NCBI RefSeq assembly: GCF_900094575.1
Contig: NZ_FMAE01000009.1
Coordinates: 62,001 to 126,000 of the forward strand
DNA length: 64,000 nucleotides
DNA from: Bradyrhizobium yuanmingense
GTDB taxonomy: Bacteria; Pseudomonadota; Alphaproteobacteria; Rhizobiales; Xanthobacteraceae
Direction of reading: 5' to 3'
The notes below the pieces were generated by a model. That model ran no database searches. It saw only the letters and a list, made by a program, of their open reading frames with translations, and was not told the origin of the DNA. Of this stretch, positions 1 to 8,767 are shown one piece after another. The translations under genes were made by a program, and so were the position numbers. The stretch's first letter is position 1. Every line of letters begins with the position of its first letter.

Positions 1-648
1 ACCTGCAGGCGGCATGCCGCCGAGAAGCACGCCCGGTCCCTTCAGAACCTCGACGCGCTCAAGGAAATTCGCTGACGTGGAATAGAACGGCGCCATTCCA
101 TAGAGGCCATTCATGGCGTAGTCGCCACTGTCGTGGTAGAAGCCCCTGATGTAGACACCATCGATGCCATTGCCGGCAGGCGTCTTCACCCGGACCGAGG
201 GATCGTTGAACAGCACATCGCCGACGGTGCGCGCCTGCTGATTCTTGATCAGCTCCGCCGTATAGCTCGTCTGGTTGAACGGCGTGTTCATCACGCCGCG
301 ATTGCCGAGCAGACCGAGGCTTCCGCCGGTTGCGACTTGGCCGCCTGCGTAAGCGGGCGGCACCGTGCCGACCGTACCGGTCGAAGGCACCACGTAGGGA
401 ACGGGTGCAGCGTGGCGCGGAGCCACCGCGGCGACGGATCGCTGTCCACGCGAGGCGCGCGTCGACTGTGATCTCTGGACCGGCTGACGAGCTCTCGGCT
501 TGGAGGCATCCACGGTCACGGGCGGCAGATTGGATTGCGCAACCGCACGCTGAAGGTCACCCGAAAATTCCATCGACAGTGCGAGATAACTCACCGCGCC
601 CAACGATAGTGTACGCACGATTTTCCTGGCCGAGAGTTCACGCGTCAT
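1..648 (-). CDS. TonB-dependent (siderophore-type) receptor, N-terminal part, cut by the window edge
   Basis: The minus strand reads without a stop from an ATG at 648 to the window edge, giving 216 codons. The protein opens with a signal-peptide-like segment ending near AVAQ, then a Pro/Arg/Ser-rich linker, then a plug domain with the order typical of TonB-dependent siderophore receptors: TPFNQTSYT, DVLFNDPSVR, GVYIRGF, and ERVEVLKGPGVLLGG at the edge. Such receptors sit in the outer membrane and import iron chelates or other scarce ligands using TonB energy. The TonB box and beta-barrel are not resolved here because the rest of the gene lies outside. The ligand cannot be told. No link to the neighbouring catabolic genes is evident. 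Confidence 0.88.
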   Translation of the reverse strand, partial: MTRELSARKIVRTLSLGAVSYLALSMEFSGDLQRAVAQSNLPPVTVDASKPRARQPVQRSQSTRASRGQRSVAAVAPRHAAPVPYVVPSTGTVGTVPPAYAGGQVATGGSLGLLGNRGVMNTPFNQTSYTAELIKNQQARTVGDVLFNDPSVRVKTPAGNGIDGVYIRGFYHDSGDYAMNGLYGMAPFYSTSANFLERVEVLKGPGVLLGGMPPAG

Positions 649-897
649 TCCTGCGCCCCAATTCCACTTGCAAGCACGTCCCCGTCGCTTCCTAACATAC
701 GACGGTGCTGCGAGAAGGAATTGGGACCTAGAAATTATCTAAGGTTGCACGACGAAACCGTCGTGATCGGAGAAGCGATTTCCTGTTTCGAACTTCACTG
801 CAAATTTTCGAAAGCTTCTAGTTTCAAATCGTTCTAAGCGCCGATCCAACATGTGACATGCAGGCGATACGCTGTCACTCCGTCCGGAATTCTGTAT

Positions 898-2046
898 TTA
901 GCCAAGCAGGTTGCGTATGGTGCGCACGAATATTCTTGCACCAATTTCTATCAACTGATCCGGAAAGTCGTAGTTCGACTCATGCAGCCCGGGATGCTCT
1001 TTGCCGGCTCCCAGGAAAAACATCGCCGACTTCGAACGGGAGCCAAAACGTCCGAAGTCCTCGGAGCCACGCAGTGGAAGGCCCTCCGCCGAATGTCGCA
1101 CCCCCTCTGCGTCCAGCGCGCTTCTAAGCTGGGCAACAGCATCGACGTCGTTTGCGCAATGATTGAAGACGTCGCGATAAGCGATTTCCGTGCTCAGCCC
1201 CTCGCCGGCCGTCACGCGCCGAACCAAGTCTTCCGCCTCCAGGCGGAGCCGTTCCATCATCATGTCGGTGCATGTTCTCAGTGTCGCCCACAATTCGCCG
1301 AAGCCCGGCGCGATACCGAACGCAGGCTCCCCAAGTCTTGCGTGGGTGACCGTCAGCATTGAGAAGTCGTCGTCTAGCTCCGTCCCGCGCCCGAGCGCGG
1401 GTATCTCCAGCAGAAGCCTGGCGAGCGCGTCTTTCGGGGAGATACCGAGCGCCGGATTCGACGCGTGCGTCGTTCGTCCTGATAATCTGATCTGCATTCC
1501 TTGCGAGGCGCAATTCACCAAACCTTCGGCAAGAGAGACCTGTCCAAGACCGAGGCCGGGAAGGTTATGCAGCGCGAAGACAAAGTCGGGCCGCACCTGC
1601 TCAAACTTCGCGTCAGCCAGAACGGCGGCCGCACCGGACCCGTCCTCCTCGGCCGGCTGAAACAGGAGCGCTACGCGACCTCGGCTTGGACGTTGCTGGC
1701 TCAGATTTTGCGCTACGGCCGCCAGAATTGCCATATGACCATCATGACCGCAGAGATGGGCCTTTCCTGCTATCAGCGATCGATGCTTGAGTTCTGATTT
1801 TTCTTGAATCGGCAGTGCATCCAGTTCGGCCCGAAGCATGATCGTCGGGCCAGACTCACGTCCATCATAGATTCCAAGCACGCCGTGACCACCGAGGCCC
1901 GAAACGATCCTGTCGGCACCCGCCGCCTGAAGACGGGCCCGCACGGCTTCCGCGGTTTTTGCCTCTTGCCCCGACAGTTCCGGCACGGCGTGAAGATGGC
2001 GTCGCCATGTCACCAATTCATTCAGATCGTTCTCGGTCAGGAACAT
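898..2046 (-). CDS. M20 family metallo-amidohydrolase (hippurate / IAA-amino acid hydrolase type)
   Basis: This 382-residue protein belongs to the M20D amidohydrolase group, which cleaves N-acyl amino acids such as hippurate or indole-3-acetyl amino acids. It starts RRHLHAVPELSGQE (about 15-28), carries the metal-binding CGHDGH at 99-104, the catalytic PAEE at 131-134, and a distal metal-ligand region near the C-terminus (LHESNYDFPD). Length and motif order fit a complete enzyme, and there is no signal peptide. If the region handles auxin, hydrolysis of auxin-amino acid conjugates is an attractive role, but the sequence does not distinguish that from hippurate or N-acetyl amino acid hydrolysis. 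It stands alone, with 283 bases upstream before the next gene. Confidence 0.88.
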   Translation of the reverse strand: MFLTENDLNELVTWRRHLHAVPELSGQEAKTAEAVRARLQAAGADRIVSGLGGHGVLGIYDGRESGPTIMLRAELDALPIQEKSELKHRSLIAGKAHLCGHDGHMAILAAVAQNLSQQRPSRGRVALLFQPAEEDGSGAAAVLADAKFEQVRPDFVFALHNLPGLGLGQVSLAEGLVNCASQGMQIRLSGRTTHASNPALGISPKDALARLLLEIPALGRGTELDDDFSMLTVTHARLGEPAFGIAPGFGELWATLRTCTDMMMERLRLEAEDLVRRVTAGEGLSTEIAYRDVFNHCANDVDAVAQLRSALDAEGVRHSAEGLPLRGSEDFGRFGSRSKSAMFFLGAGKEHPGLHESNYDFPDQLIEIGARIFVRTIRNLLG

Positions 2047-2198
2047 TGGGCTTCTTTCTCACTCATGACCGGCGGCGAAACGCCTGTTGTAGTCGCTGCA
2101 CTGCTCTCGTCAATTCGATCGCGCGGAAGCCGAGCTCAGTATCACGCCTCAGACCGTCTGCTCAAATTTGCAGTCGATAGATTTTTGTGCATCTCCCG

Positions 2199-2217
2199 GT
2201 GCACACATGGTGCACAC
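2199..2217. promoter_or_regulatory. Palindromic pair of GTGCAC boxes, possible operator
   Basis: Two GTGCAC hexamers (2200-2205 and 2210-2215) lie ten bases apart in the 283-base gap upstream of the M20 hydrolase. Together they form a near-perfect inverted repeat. Nothing else in the gap (2047-2329) looks like a gene. The binding protein is unknown. Confidence 0.3.
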
Positions 2218-2329
2218 GCCGCCCCTTAGCCGATTGAAAATATTGAGCTCTCGCTCCAATCCATCACGGGCGCCGTAGAGAGCTTTCCATCGTCGCGGTC
2301 TCGCCGCGGGCCTGCGGCCGACGCCTTCG

Positions 2330-2761
2330 TCAGCGCGGGACGACGGCCGTCGCCTCGATCTCGACACGCGAGGATGGCTCGACGAGACGCACGACCTGCA
2401 CCAGCGCCATGCTAGGGTAATGGGTGCCAATGACCTCGCGATAGACTCTGCCGAGCGCTTTCAGGTTCGACACATATTCGTCCATGTCCACGACGTACCA
2501 GGTCAGGCGCACGAGATGGTCCGGCCGCGCGCCCCCCTCTGCCAGAATCGCGACGATGTTCTCGAGCGTCTGGCGGACCTGCGCAACGAAGCCGTCCGCA
2601 AATCGCCCGGCTGCGTCCCAACCGACCACACCACCCGTCACGATGAGTCGTCCTTCGGCCATGACGCCGTTCGCATACCCCTTCGGCTGCCGCCAGCCGC
2701 TGGGCTGAAGCAGTTGCAGACCACGCGTCGCGGGGACTTCCGGCTTGCTGATCGTGCTCAT
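2330..2761 (-). CDS. RidA/YjgF/UK114 family protein
   Basis: This 143-residue protein has the Rid fold signature: GGVVGWD (about 43-49), a QVRQTLENI helix, a LVRLTWYVVDMDEY strand-helix, and a C-terminal VEIEATAVV strand. RidA proteins are homotrimers that hydrolyse reactive enamines or imines. In the segment where canonical RidA has a PARS-type active-site arginine, this protein reads YPSMALV, so the arginine seems missing, as in the non-archetypal Rid subfamilies. It is the last gene of the operon behind the aryl-CoA monooxygenase and acyl-CoA dehydrogenase (18-base gap). A role on an amino-substituted ring-derived intermediate would fit, but is inference. Confidence 0.85.
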   Translation of the reverse strand: MSTISKPEVPATRGLQLLQPSGWRQPKGYANGVMAEGRLIVTGGVVGWDAAGRFADGFVAQVRQTLENIVAILAEGGARPDHLVRLTWYVVDMDEYVSNLKALGRVYREVIGTHYPSMALVQVVRLVEPSSRVEIEATAVVPR

Positions 2762-2779
2762 GCGTAGTTCTCAATCCCT

Positions 2780-3958
2780 TCAGCGCGGCTTCAACAGCTC
2801 GCGGGCGACAATCAATTTCTGGACCTCGGTCGCGCCCTCGTAGATGCGCAGCGCGCGGATTTCGCGATAGAGACTTTCGACGACCTCTCCCTTGCGCACG
2901 CCGCGGCCGCCGAACATCTGGACGGCACGGTCGATGACGCGCTGAGCGGTCTCGGTGGCGGTCAGCTTCGCCATGGCAGCTTCGCGCGTCGTCGGAAGCT
3001 TCTGCACATCGCGGCGCCAGGCCGCGCGGTAGGTCAGCAACGCCGCGGCATCGGTGTCGGTCGCCATGTCGCCGAGCGCGGCCTGGGTCAGTTGAAGATC
3101 CCCCAGCGTCGCACCGAACATGTTTCGGCTGCGGACATGCGACAATGCCTCGTCGAGCGCGCGACGGGCAAAGCCGAGGGCTGCGGCGGCGACCGATGCG
3201 CGGAAAATGTCCAGCGTCTGCATCGCGAGCTTGAACCCGCCCCCGGGCGCGCCGAGCCTACGGCTCGCGGGAATCCGGCAATTGGTAAAGCGCAACGTCG
3301 CCAGCGGGTGCGGCGCGATGACGTCGATGCGCTCGGCAATGCTAAAACCGGGATCATCCGGAAAGACGACGAAGGCCGAAATGCCGCGGGCGCCCGGCGC
3401 CTCGCCCGTTCGCGCAAACAGCGTATAGACGTCGGCAATGCCGCCGTTCGAGATCCAGGTCTTCTCGCCGTCGATGACGTAGTTGTCGCCGTCGACCCGC
3501 GCCGTGCAGGACATCGCCGCGACGTCCGACCCCGCCTCCTTCTCGGAGAGCGCGAAGGCCGCGAGCCATTCGCCGGAACGCACCTTCGGCAGCACGGCCT
3601 TGCGCAACTCCGCCGAGCCACCCAGTGCAATCGCTCCGGAGCCAAGCCCCTGCATGGCGAAAGCAAAATCGGCGAGGCCATCGGCATAGGCCAGCGACTC
3701 GCGCGACAGGCAGATCGAGCGGGAATCGATCGACGTCGCATCGCCATCGGGCGCCGCGACCGCGCAATCGAGCAACCCCGCCGCGCCCATCGCGCGCACA
3801 AGCTTGCGACAGGCACCATCCACATCATTGTGATCGATCTTGCCGAGGGCTCCCGACTGCACGAAGCGATCGAGCGCCTCGCCGATCGCAAGATGGCGGG
3901 GCTCGAAGAACGGCCAGTCCAGCCATTCGCGCCGGATCATCTTTACCACGGAGTTCAT
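2780..3958 (-). CDS. Acyl-CoA dehydrogenase family protein
   Basis: This 392-residue flavoprotein belongs to the acyl-CoA dehydrogenase family, which introduces an alpha-beta double bond into acyl-CoA thioesters. Recognisable parts are FALSEKEAGSDVAAM and the GEKTWISNGG strand in the FAD-binding middle domain, MFGGRGVRKGEVVE in the C-terminal helical domain, and IYEGATEVQ carrying the usual catalytic glutamate. I place the start at the ATG at 3958, preceded by GGAGGGATCGG; a longer open frame upstream is only the antisense of the next gene. It sits 16 bases after the aryl-CoA monooxygenase fusion, so it probably acts on the product after dearomatisation or on a ring-derived CoA ester. Confidence 0.9.
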   Translation of the reverse strand: MNSVVKMIRREWLDWPFFEPRHLAIGEALDRFVQSGALGKIDHNDVDGACRKLVRAMGAAGLLDCAVAAPDGDATSIDSRSICLSRESLAYADGLADFAFAMQGLGSGAIALGGSAELRKAVLPKVRSGEWLAAFALSEKEAGSDVAAMSCTARVDGDNYVIDGEKTWISNGGIADVYTLFARTGEAPGARGISAFVVFPDDPGFSIAERIDVIAPHPLATLRFTNCRIPASRRLGAPGGGFKLAMQTLDIFRASVAAAALGFARRALDEALSHVRSRNMFGATLGDLQLTQAALGDMATDTDAAALLTYRAAWRRDVQKLPTTREAAMAKLTATETAQRVIDRAVQMFGGRGVRKGEVVESLYREIRALRIYEGATEVQKLIVARELLKPR

Positions 3959-3974
3959 CCGATCCCTCCTTCGC

Positions 3975-6293
3975 TCACTGCGCGGCCACGGCAGCGGCAC
4001 GCGCCAGATTGGCTTCGTATTGTCCCTTGGCGGACAGATATTGCTTTGGCCAGTTGACCGCTGTGATCCCGATGCGCGCGGCTTCGTGCAGCGTCCAGGC
4101 CGGGTCGGCGAGATGCGGCCGCGCAATCGCGCAGAGATCCGCGCGGCCAGCCGCGAGAATCGAGTTGGCGTGATCGGCCTCGGAGATCGCACCGACTGCT
4201 ATCGTCTCGATGCCGACTTCGTTGCGGATCAGATCGGCGAATGGCGTCTGGAACAGGCGGCCGTAGATCGGCCGTTCCTCCTTCCAGACCTGTCCCGAGG
4301 AGCAATCGATCACGTCTGCTCCCGCCTCCTTGAACATCGCAGCGAAGATCGCGGCGTCGGCCGGCGTGTTGCCGCCTTCGGTCCAGTCATGGCAGGACAG
4401 CCGCACCGACATCGGCCGATCGGATGGCCACGCCGCGCGCATCGCCCTGAAGACCTCCAGCGGAAAGCGCGCACGATTTTCGTGGTTGCCGCCATACTCG
4501 TCAGTCCGCCGGTTGGTCAGCGGCGAGAGGAAGCTCGATAGCAAATAGCCATGGGCGCAATGAAGCTCGAGCCAATCGACACCGGCGTCGGCAGCACGGC
4601 GCGTTGCGGCGACGAAATCGTCGCGGACGCGGTCCATGTCGCTGCGGTTCATCTCCCGCGGCAACTGGCTGTGCGGCAGATAGGGCAGCGCGGAAGCCGA
4701 GATCAGCGGCCAATTGCCTGAAGCCAGCGGTTGGTCAATCCCCTCCCAGGCGAGCCGGGTCGATCCCTTCCGCCCGGCATGGCCGAGCTGGATGCCGACC
4801 TTGGCATGTCCGAGGCTATGGACCAGATCGACCAGCCGGCGCCATTGTGCCGCTTGCTCATCATTCCAGAGCCCGAGACAGCCCGGCGTAATCCTGGCAT
4901 CCGGTGAGACGCAGGTCATCTCGGCAAAGATCAACGCGGCGCCGCCCATGGCGCGCGCTCCGAGGTGGGCGATGTGGAAGTCGTTGATCAGCCCGTCCTT
5001 CGCCGAATACATCGCCATCGGCGAGACCATGATGCGGTTCGCCAGCGTGAGGCCGCGCACGCGGTGCGGCGTCAGCATCGGCGGCGGTACCCGTTCGCCG
5101 TCCTCGACGGCGATGCCCGAGCGCGCGGCAAACCATCGCTCGAATCCTTCCAACCAGGCACGGTCGCGCAGGCGCAGGTTTTCATGGCTGATGCGCTGGG
5201 AACGCGTCAGCATCGAATAGAAGAATTGCGGCGGTTCGAGCGTATCAGCATAGCGCCGGCCGACCACCTCGAACCATTCCATCGCATTGCGCGCGGCGTT
5301 CTGGATGCGCGCCACGTCGACGCGGCGTACTTCCTCGTAGGCCTCCAGCACGGTCTGGATGCGGTCGCGCCCGTGACCATGGCGATCGAACTGGTTGGCG
5401 AGCTCGATGGCGTCGTCGAGCGCGAGCTTGGTGCCCGACCCGATGGCGAAATGCGCGGTGTGCGCGGCGTCCCCCATCAGCACGACATGGGAGCGGCCGT
5501 TGAACACGCTCCATTTGCCGCAGATCAGGCGGCTGAAATTGAGCCAGGCCGAGCCGCGCAGATGGCGGGCGTTGGTCAAGAGCTTCGCACCGTCGAGCGT
5601 CTCGGCGAAGATCTTCTCGCAGAAGTCGATCGACCCTTGCTGATCGAGCTCGCCCAGCCCGTGAGCATTGTAGGTCTCTTCCGTGGTCTCGACGATGAAG
5701 GTCGAGGTCTCCGCGTCGAACTTGTAAATGTGTGCCTGGAACCAGCCGTGCTCGGTCCTCTGGAAATCGAACGTGAAGGCGTCGAACGCCTTCTTGGTGC
5801 CGAGCCAGATGTAGCGGTTCGGCCGGATCACCATGTCCGGCTGGAACTGTTCGGCATAGCGGGCGCGAATCCTGGAATTCACACCGTCGGTGGCCACGAT
5901 CAGGTCGGCGTCGGGGAATTCAAGATCGGACTCCACCTCACGCTCGAAGGCGAGCTCGACACCCAGAGCCTCGCAGCGCCTCTGGAGAATGTTGAGCAGA
6001 TGCTTGCGACCAATGCCGATGAAGCCGTGGCCGGTCGTGCGCTGCCGCGTCCCCTTGAAGACCAGCTCGATGTCGTCCCAATGATTGAAGGCGTCCTCGA
6101 TCTCGGCCGCGCTTTCGGGGTCGGCAAGACGCATCGCAGACATCATGGCATCGGAGAATACCACCCCCCAGCCAAACGTATCGTAGGGCTTGTTGCGCTC
6201 GACGACCGTGACGACATGTTCCGGATGTCGACGCTTCATCAGGAGGCCCAGATAGAGGCCGGCCGGCCCGCCGCCGATACAGACTATGCGCAT
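3975..6293 (-). CDS. Bifunctional aryl-CoA monooxygenase / NADH:flavin oxidoreductase (salicylyl-CoA or anthraniloyl-CoA type)
   Basis: This 772-residue fusion has an N-terminal FAD-dependent aromatic hydroxylase domain (GGGPAG at 7-12, GD motif at 274-275, about 1-390) and a C-terminal Old Yellow Enzyme domain (about 406-770, with HAGRK at 505-509 and HGYLLSSFLSP near 581). The same architecture is known in salicylyl-CoA 5-hydroxylase/oxidoreductases and in 2-aminobenzoyl-CoA monooxygenase/reductase of Aromatoleum, where both domains act on the aryl-CoA and can dearomatise the ring. The start is the ATG at 6293 behind GAGGGATC; an in-frame start further upstream is less likely. It leads an operon with an acyl-CoA dehydrogenase and a Rid protein. 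Given the other genes, anthraniloyl-CoA is my preferred substrate, with salicylyl-CoA as the alternative. Confidence 0.88.
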   Translation of the reverse strand: MRIVCIGGGPAGLYLGLLMKRRHPEHVVTVVERNKPYDTFGWGVVFSDAMMSAMRLADPESAAEIEDAFNHWDDIELVFKGTRQRTTGHGFIGIGRKHLLNILQRRCEALGVELAFEREVESDLEFPDADLIVATDGVNSRIRARYAEQFQPDMVIRPNRYIWLGTKKAFDAFTFDFQRTEHGWFQAHIYKFDAETSTFIVETTEETYNAHGLGELDQQGSIDFCEKIFAETLDGAKLLTNARHLRGSAWLNFSRLICGKWSVFNGRSHVVLMGDAAHTAHFAIGSGTKLALDDAIELANQFDRHGHGRDRIQTVLEAYEEVRRVDVARIQNAARNAMEWFEVVGRRYADTLEPPQFFYSMLTRSQRISHENLRLRDRAWLEGFERWFAARSGIAVEDGERVPPPMLTPHRVRGLTLANRIMVSPMAMYSAKDGLINDFHIAHLGARAMGGAALIFAEMTCVSPDARITPGCLGLWNDEQAAQWRRLVDLVHSLGHAKVGIQLGHAGRKGSTRLAWEGIDQPLASGNWPLISASALPYLPHSQLPREMNRSDMDRVRDDFVAATRRAADAGVDWLELHCAHGYLLSSFLSPLTNRRTDEYGGNHENRARFPLEVFRAMRAAWPSDRPMSVRLSCHDWTEGGNTPADAAIFAAMFKEAGADVIDCSSGQVWKEERPIYGRLFQTPFADLIRNEVGIETIAVGAISEADHANSILAAGRADLCAIARPHLADPAWTLHEAARIGITAVNWPKQYLSAKGQYEANLARAAAVAAQ

Positions 6294-6331
6294 GATCCCT
6301 CGCTTTCGCGCGTTGCGCCGAGCTCTCACCC

Positions 6332-6355
6332 AATTATTTTAAGTATAAAATATTT
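6332..6355. promoter_or_regulatory. Inverted repeat, likely MarR operator over the -10 of the monooxygenase operon
   Basis: Two TATTTTA/TAAAATA arms separated by AGTA form a 24-base palindrome with one mismatch in ten-base arms. On the minus strand a TTGACA (6376 to 6371) and a TATTTT (6352 to 6347) lie 18 bases apart, so the palindrome covers the predicted -10. Related sites are at 14532-14555 and 14724-14747. The divergent MarR gene at 6521 is the natural candidate for the binding protein. Confidence 0.55.
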
Positions 6356-6520
6356 CCTCGACGCGTGCCTTGTCAAGGCGGTTCTGCAAAGGCCCTGGAG
6401 GGCACGCCCCTCGCCGCAGCGTCGATCTGAATTTTAGTGTAAATCGGATGCACGGCGGCGCCGATTCCGGATCCCTCGGACCCAGCCTTGAATTTACTTT
6501 TGGCACGAACTATCTTGCCA

Positions 6521-7081
6521 ATGTCCACGAGAGCTGCGCCAGCTTTCGTAAGCCACGAAGCCCGGGAGATTCGATTGGCACTCGCGAAGGAGTCCACCCC
6601 TGTTTCGGCCAAGAACGAGACGGATCAGGAGGCTGAGTACAGGGCTCAAACACGCCTTTGGCTCCGACTGCTCGCCTGCACGTCCCTCATCGAAAGCGAG
6701 TTGCGGCGCCGGTTTCGCGAAGAGTTCGACTTCACGATGCCCCGCTTCGACGTTCTCGCCCAGCTCGACCGCGAACCAAGCGGACTTGTGCTGGGAGAGC
6801 TGCCCAAGCGCCTGATGGTCTCGGCCGGGAACCTCACGCCAATCGTCGACCGCCTGGTCGCAGATGGATACATCACCCGCACGGCGTCGAACCTCGACCG
6901 GCGGGTGCAGATCGTCTGTATGACGGTCGAAGGCCGCAAGATCTTCAGGCGAATGGCCAAGAGCCACGGCGCATGGCTTGCCGAGCTGCTGGCGGATTTC
7001 CCGGCAGATCGGTTCGATGGATTGATCGGCGAGCTCGACGAACTCAAGGCCGCCGTCAGGGACGCCTTGCAAAAACCTTGA
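6521..7081 (+). CDS. MarR family transcriptional regulator
   Basis: This 186-residue protein has a MarR-type winged helix-turn-helix: a MPRFDVLAQLDREP helix-turn, LGELPKRLMVSAGNLTPIVDRL as the recognition segment, and a DRRVQIVCMTVEGRKIF wing. MarR proteins are dimeric repressors that often sense aromatic acids or aryl-CoA thioesters. The start is uncertain: an ATG at 6521 is the first good codon, a TTG at 6488 is in frame upstream, and neither has a strong ribosome site. It is transcribed away from the aryl-CoA monooxygenase operon across a gap holding an AT-rich palindrome, so it likely represses that operon and perhaps itself. Confidence 0.88.
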   Translation: MSTRAAPAFVSHEAREIRLALAKESTPVSAKNETDQEAEYRAQTRLWLRLLACTSLIESELRRRFREEFDFTMPRFDVLAQLDREPSGLVLGELPKRLMVSAGNLTPIVDRLVADGYITRTASNLDRRVQIVCMTVEGRKIFRRMAKSHGAWLAELLADFPADRFDGLIGELDELKAAVRDALQKP

Positions 7082-7093
7082 GCGAATACGACG

Positions 7094-8758
7094 TCAGCGT
7101 CGTACCTTCACTCCGGCCGCTTCGCGATCCCATGTATCCGTCGTGACACCGGCATCGCGCAGCACGCCCTTCTTGATCTTGCCGTTCTCCGTCAGCGGCA
7201 TCTGACTGAGGATTCGCACATAGCGCGGAATGGCGAAATGGGCGATCCGCCCTTCGCAATGCCTGACGACGTCGACGGGCTGTAGCAAGTGGCCCGGCTC
7301 CAGCAGAATTGCAGCGGCAACTTCGTCCTCACCCAACTCCGACGGCAGCGGGTAGATTGCGCAGGCAGCGACCGCGGGATGCGACTGGATCGCCTGCTCG
7401 ACCTCCCACGAGGACACGTTCTCGCCGCGCCTGCGGATGGAATCCTTCATGCGATCGATGAAGCGATAATGCCCGTCGGAATCGCGAACGACCCGATCGC
7501 CTGAGTGGAACCACAGATTTCGCCAGGCCTCCACGGTCTTCTCCGGCATGCCGAAATAGCCGGACGCGAACGCAAAGGGTTCTCTCGCGCGAAGCACGAG
7601 CTCGCCGGCCTCTCCATCAGGCAGCGCGGAATCATTCTCGTCGACGATCCGCGCCTCAATGCCATCGGCCAGGTACCCCATCGTCCCCGCCCGATCCGAC
7701 GGAATCGTGCCGGCGAACACGAAATTCGTCTCCGTCGACCCGTAGCCGTCGACCAGCGGTACGCCGAAGCGCTCGCGGAACGGGCTGTGGATTTGCGGCG
7801 GCACGCCGCCGCCAAGAGCGACACGAAGGCGATGCATTGACTCGTCTGCGCTCTTCGGCTGTGCCAGCAGCATCGAGGCCATCGCACCGAGCAGATAGCC
7901 GACCGTCGCATTGTGCTGTCGCGCGGCAGCCCAAAAGCCGGAAGCCGAGAACTTCGGCTCGAGCACGTACGTGCATCCGTTCAGCAGCGCCTGATAGAAC
8001 GCATTCAGCGCGTTGGTGTGGAACAGCGGCAGCGTCGTGAACAGCACATCGCCCTCGCGGATTCCGAGCGCGCGCGCCGAATAGACGCCCCACCAGAACA
8101 GCTGCGCCTGCGGACAGCACACACCCTTCGCAGGCCCCGTGGTGCCCGACGTATAGAGGATCGCAACGGTGTCACCGGGACGCACGGCGCCGGCCGGGGC
8201 TGCGGCGCCAAGAGGCGGCAGCGGGACCGCGGAAAGCCTGGCACCGATTGCGTCGGCGGCAGCTCCGATGATCCAGGTCCGAGGCGGCAGCTCGACATCC
8301 GCCTCGACACTCTCGACCGCGCTGGCGAACTGAGCCTCGATGACGAGCAGCGCGGGACGCGAGTTGCGGAAAATGTGGGACAGCTGGAAGCCGCGCAAGG
8401 CGGTATTGATCGGGACCGCAATCGCCCCCAGCCACGCACAGCCGAGATAGACCTGCAAGAACTCCGGACGGTTCGAGCACATCAGCGCGACCCGGTCGCC
8501 CGGCTTGATCCCGGTATCGACCAGCGTCTGGGCCGACGCAGCCGCAATCGTCGCAGCCTGCGTAAAGCTCCAACGCGCCTCTCCGGCAACGAGCAGAAGG
8601 CGATCGCCGTAACGCTCCGCCTGGCGCGTGAGCATCGTCGAGAGGATGCGCTCAGACGGCGGAAACGACGCCATCGCGCGCGCCCAGGCAGGCGTCACGT
8701 CCTCACCGCCGACCACCTCGGTGATGTTCGCCAGCGCATCTTTCTCCATTGCGACCAT
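7094..8758 (-). CDS. AMP-forming acyl/aryl-CoA ligase
   Basis: This 554-residue ANL-superfamily enzyme activates a carboxylic acid to its CoA thioester through an acyl-adenylate. It shows the P-loop YTSGTTGPAKG at 202-212, GYGSTE near 330, the HSGD hinge near 430, and an NGKIKKG end that places the catalytic lysine. Family resemblance is to CaiC-like and cyclohexane/benzoate-type ligases; the substrate cannot be read from sequence. It is the last gene of the 14.5-7.1 kb operon, next to a solute-binding protein and downstream of the thiolase-like/DUF35 pair. A ligase in one operon with a CoA-dependent retro-aldolase candidate suggests it makes that enzyme's thioester substrate, possibly dioxindole-3-acetyl-CoA. 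Confidence 0.88.
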   Translation of the reverse strand: MVAMEKDALANITEVVGGEDVTPAWARAMASFPPSERILSTMLTRQAERYGDRLLLVAGEARWSFTQAATIAAASAQTLVDTGIKPGDRVALMCSNRPEFLQVYLGCAWLGAIAVPINTALRGFQLSHIFRNSRPALLVIEAQFASAVESVEADVELPPRTWIIGAAADAIGARLSAVPLPPLGAAAPAGAVRPGDTVAILYTSGTTGPAKGVCCPQAQLFWWGVYSARALGIREGDVLFTTLPLFHTNALNAFYQALLNGCTYVLEPKFSASGFWAAARQHNATVGYLLGAMASMLLAQPKSADESMHRLRVALGGGVPPQIHSPFRERFGVPLVDGYGSTETNFVFAGTIPSDRAGTMGYLADGIEARIVDENDSALPDGEAGELVLRAREPFAFASGYFGMPEKTVEAWRNLWFHSGDRVVRDSDGHYRFIDRMKDSIRRRGENVSSWEVEQAIQSHPAVAACAIYPLPSELGEDEVAAAILLEPGHLLQPVDVVRHCEGRIAHFAIPRYVRILSQMPLTENGKIKKGVLRDAGVTTDTWDREAAGVKVRR

Positions 8759-8767
8759 GCTCGCACC

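Noticed and set aside
700..840. Possible iron-responsive (Fur or Irr) box upstream of the TonB-dependent receptor
   Set aside because: Sequences such as TTAGAA-like pieces near 825-838 are present but do not form a convincing symmetric box.
4965..6437. A 490-codon plus-strand frame opposite the monooxygenase fusion
   Set aside because: It has no recognisable motif; the minus-strand product is a well-known two-domain enzyme.
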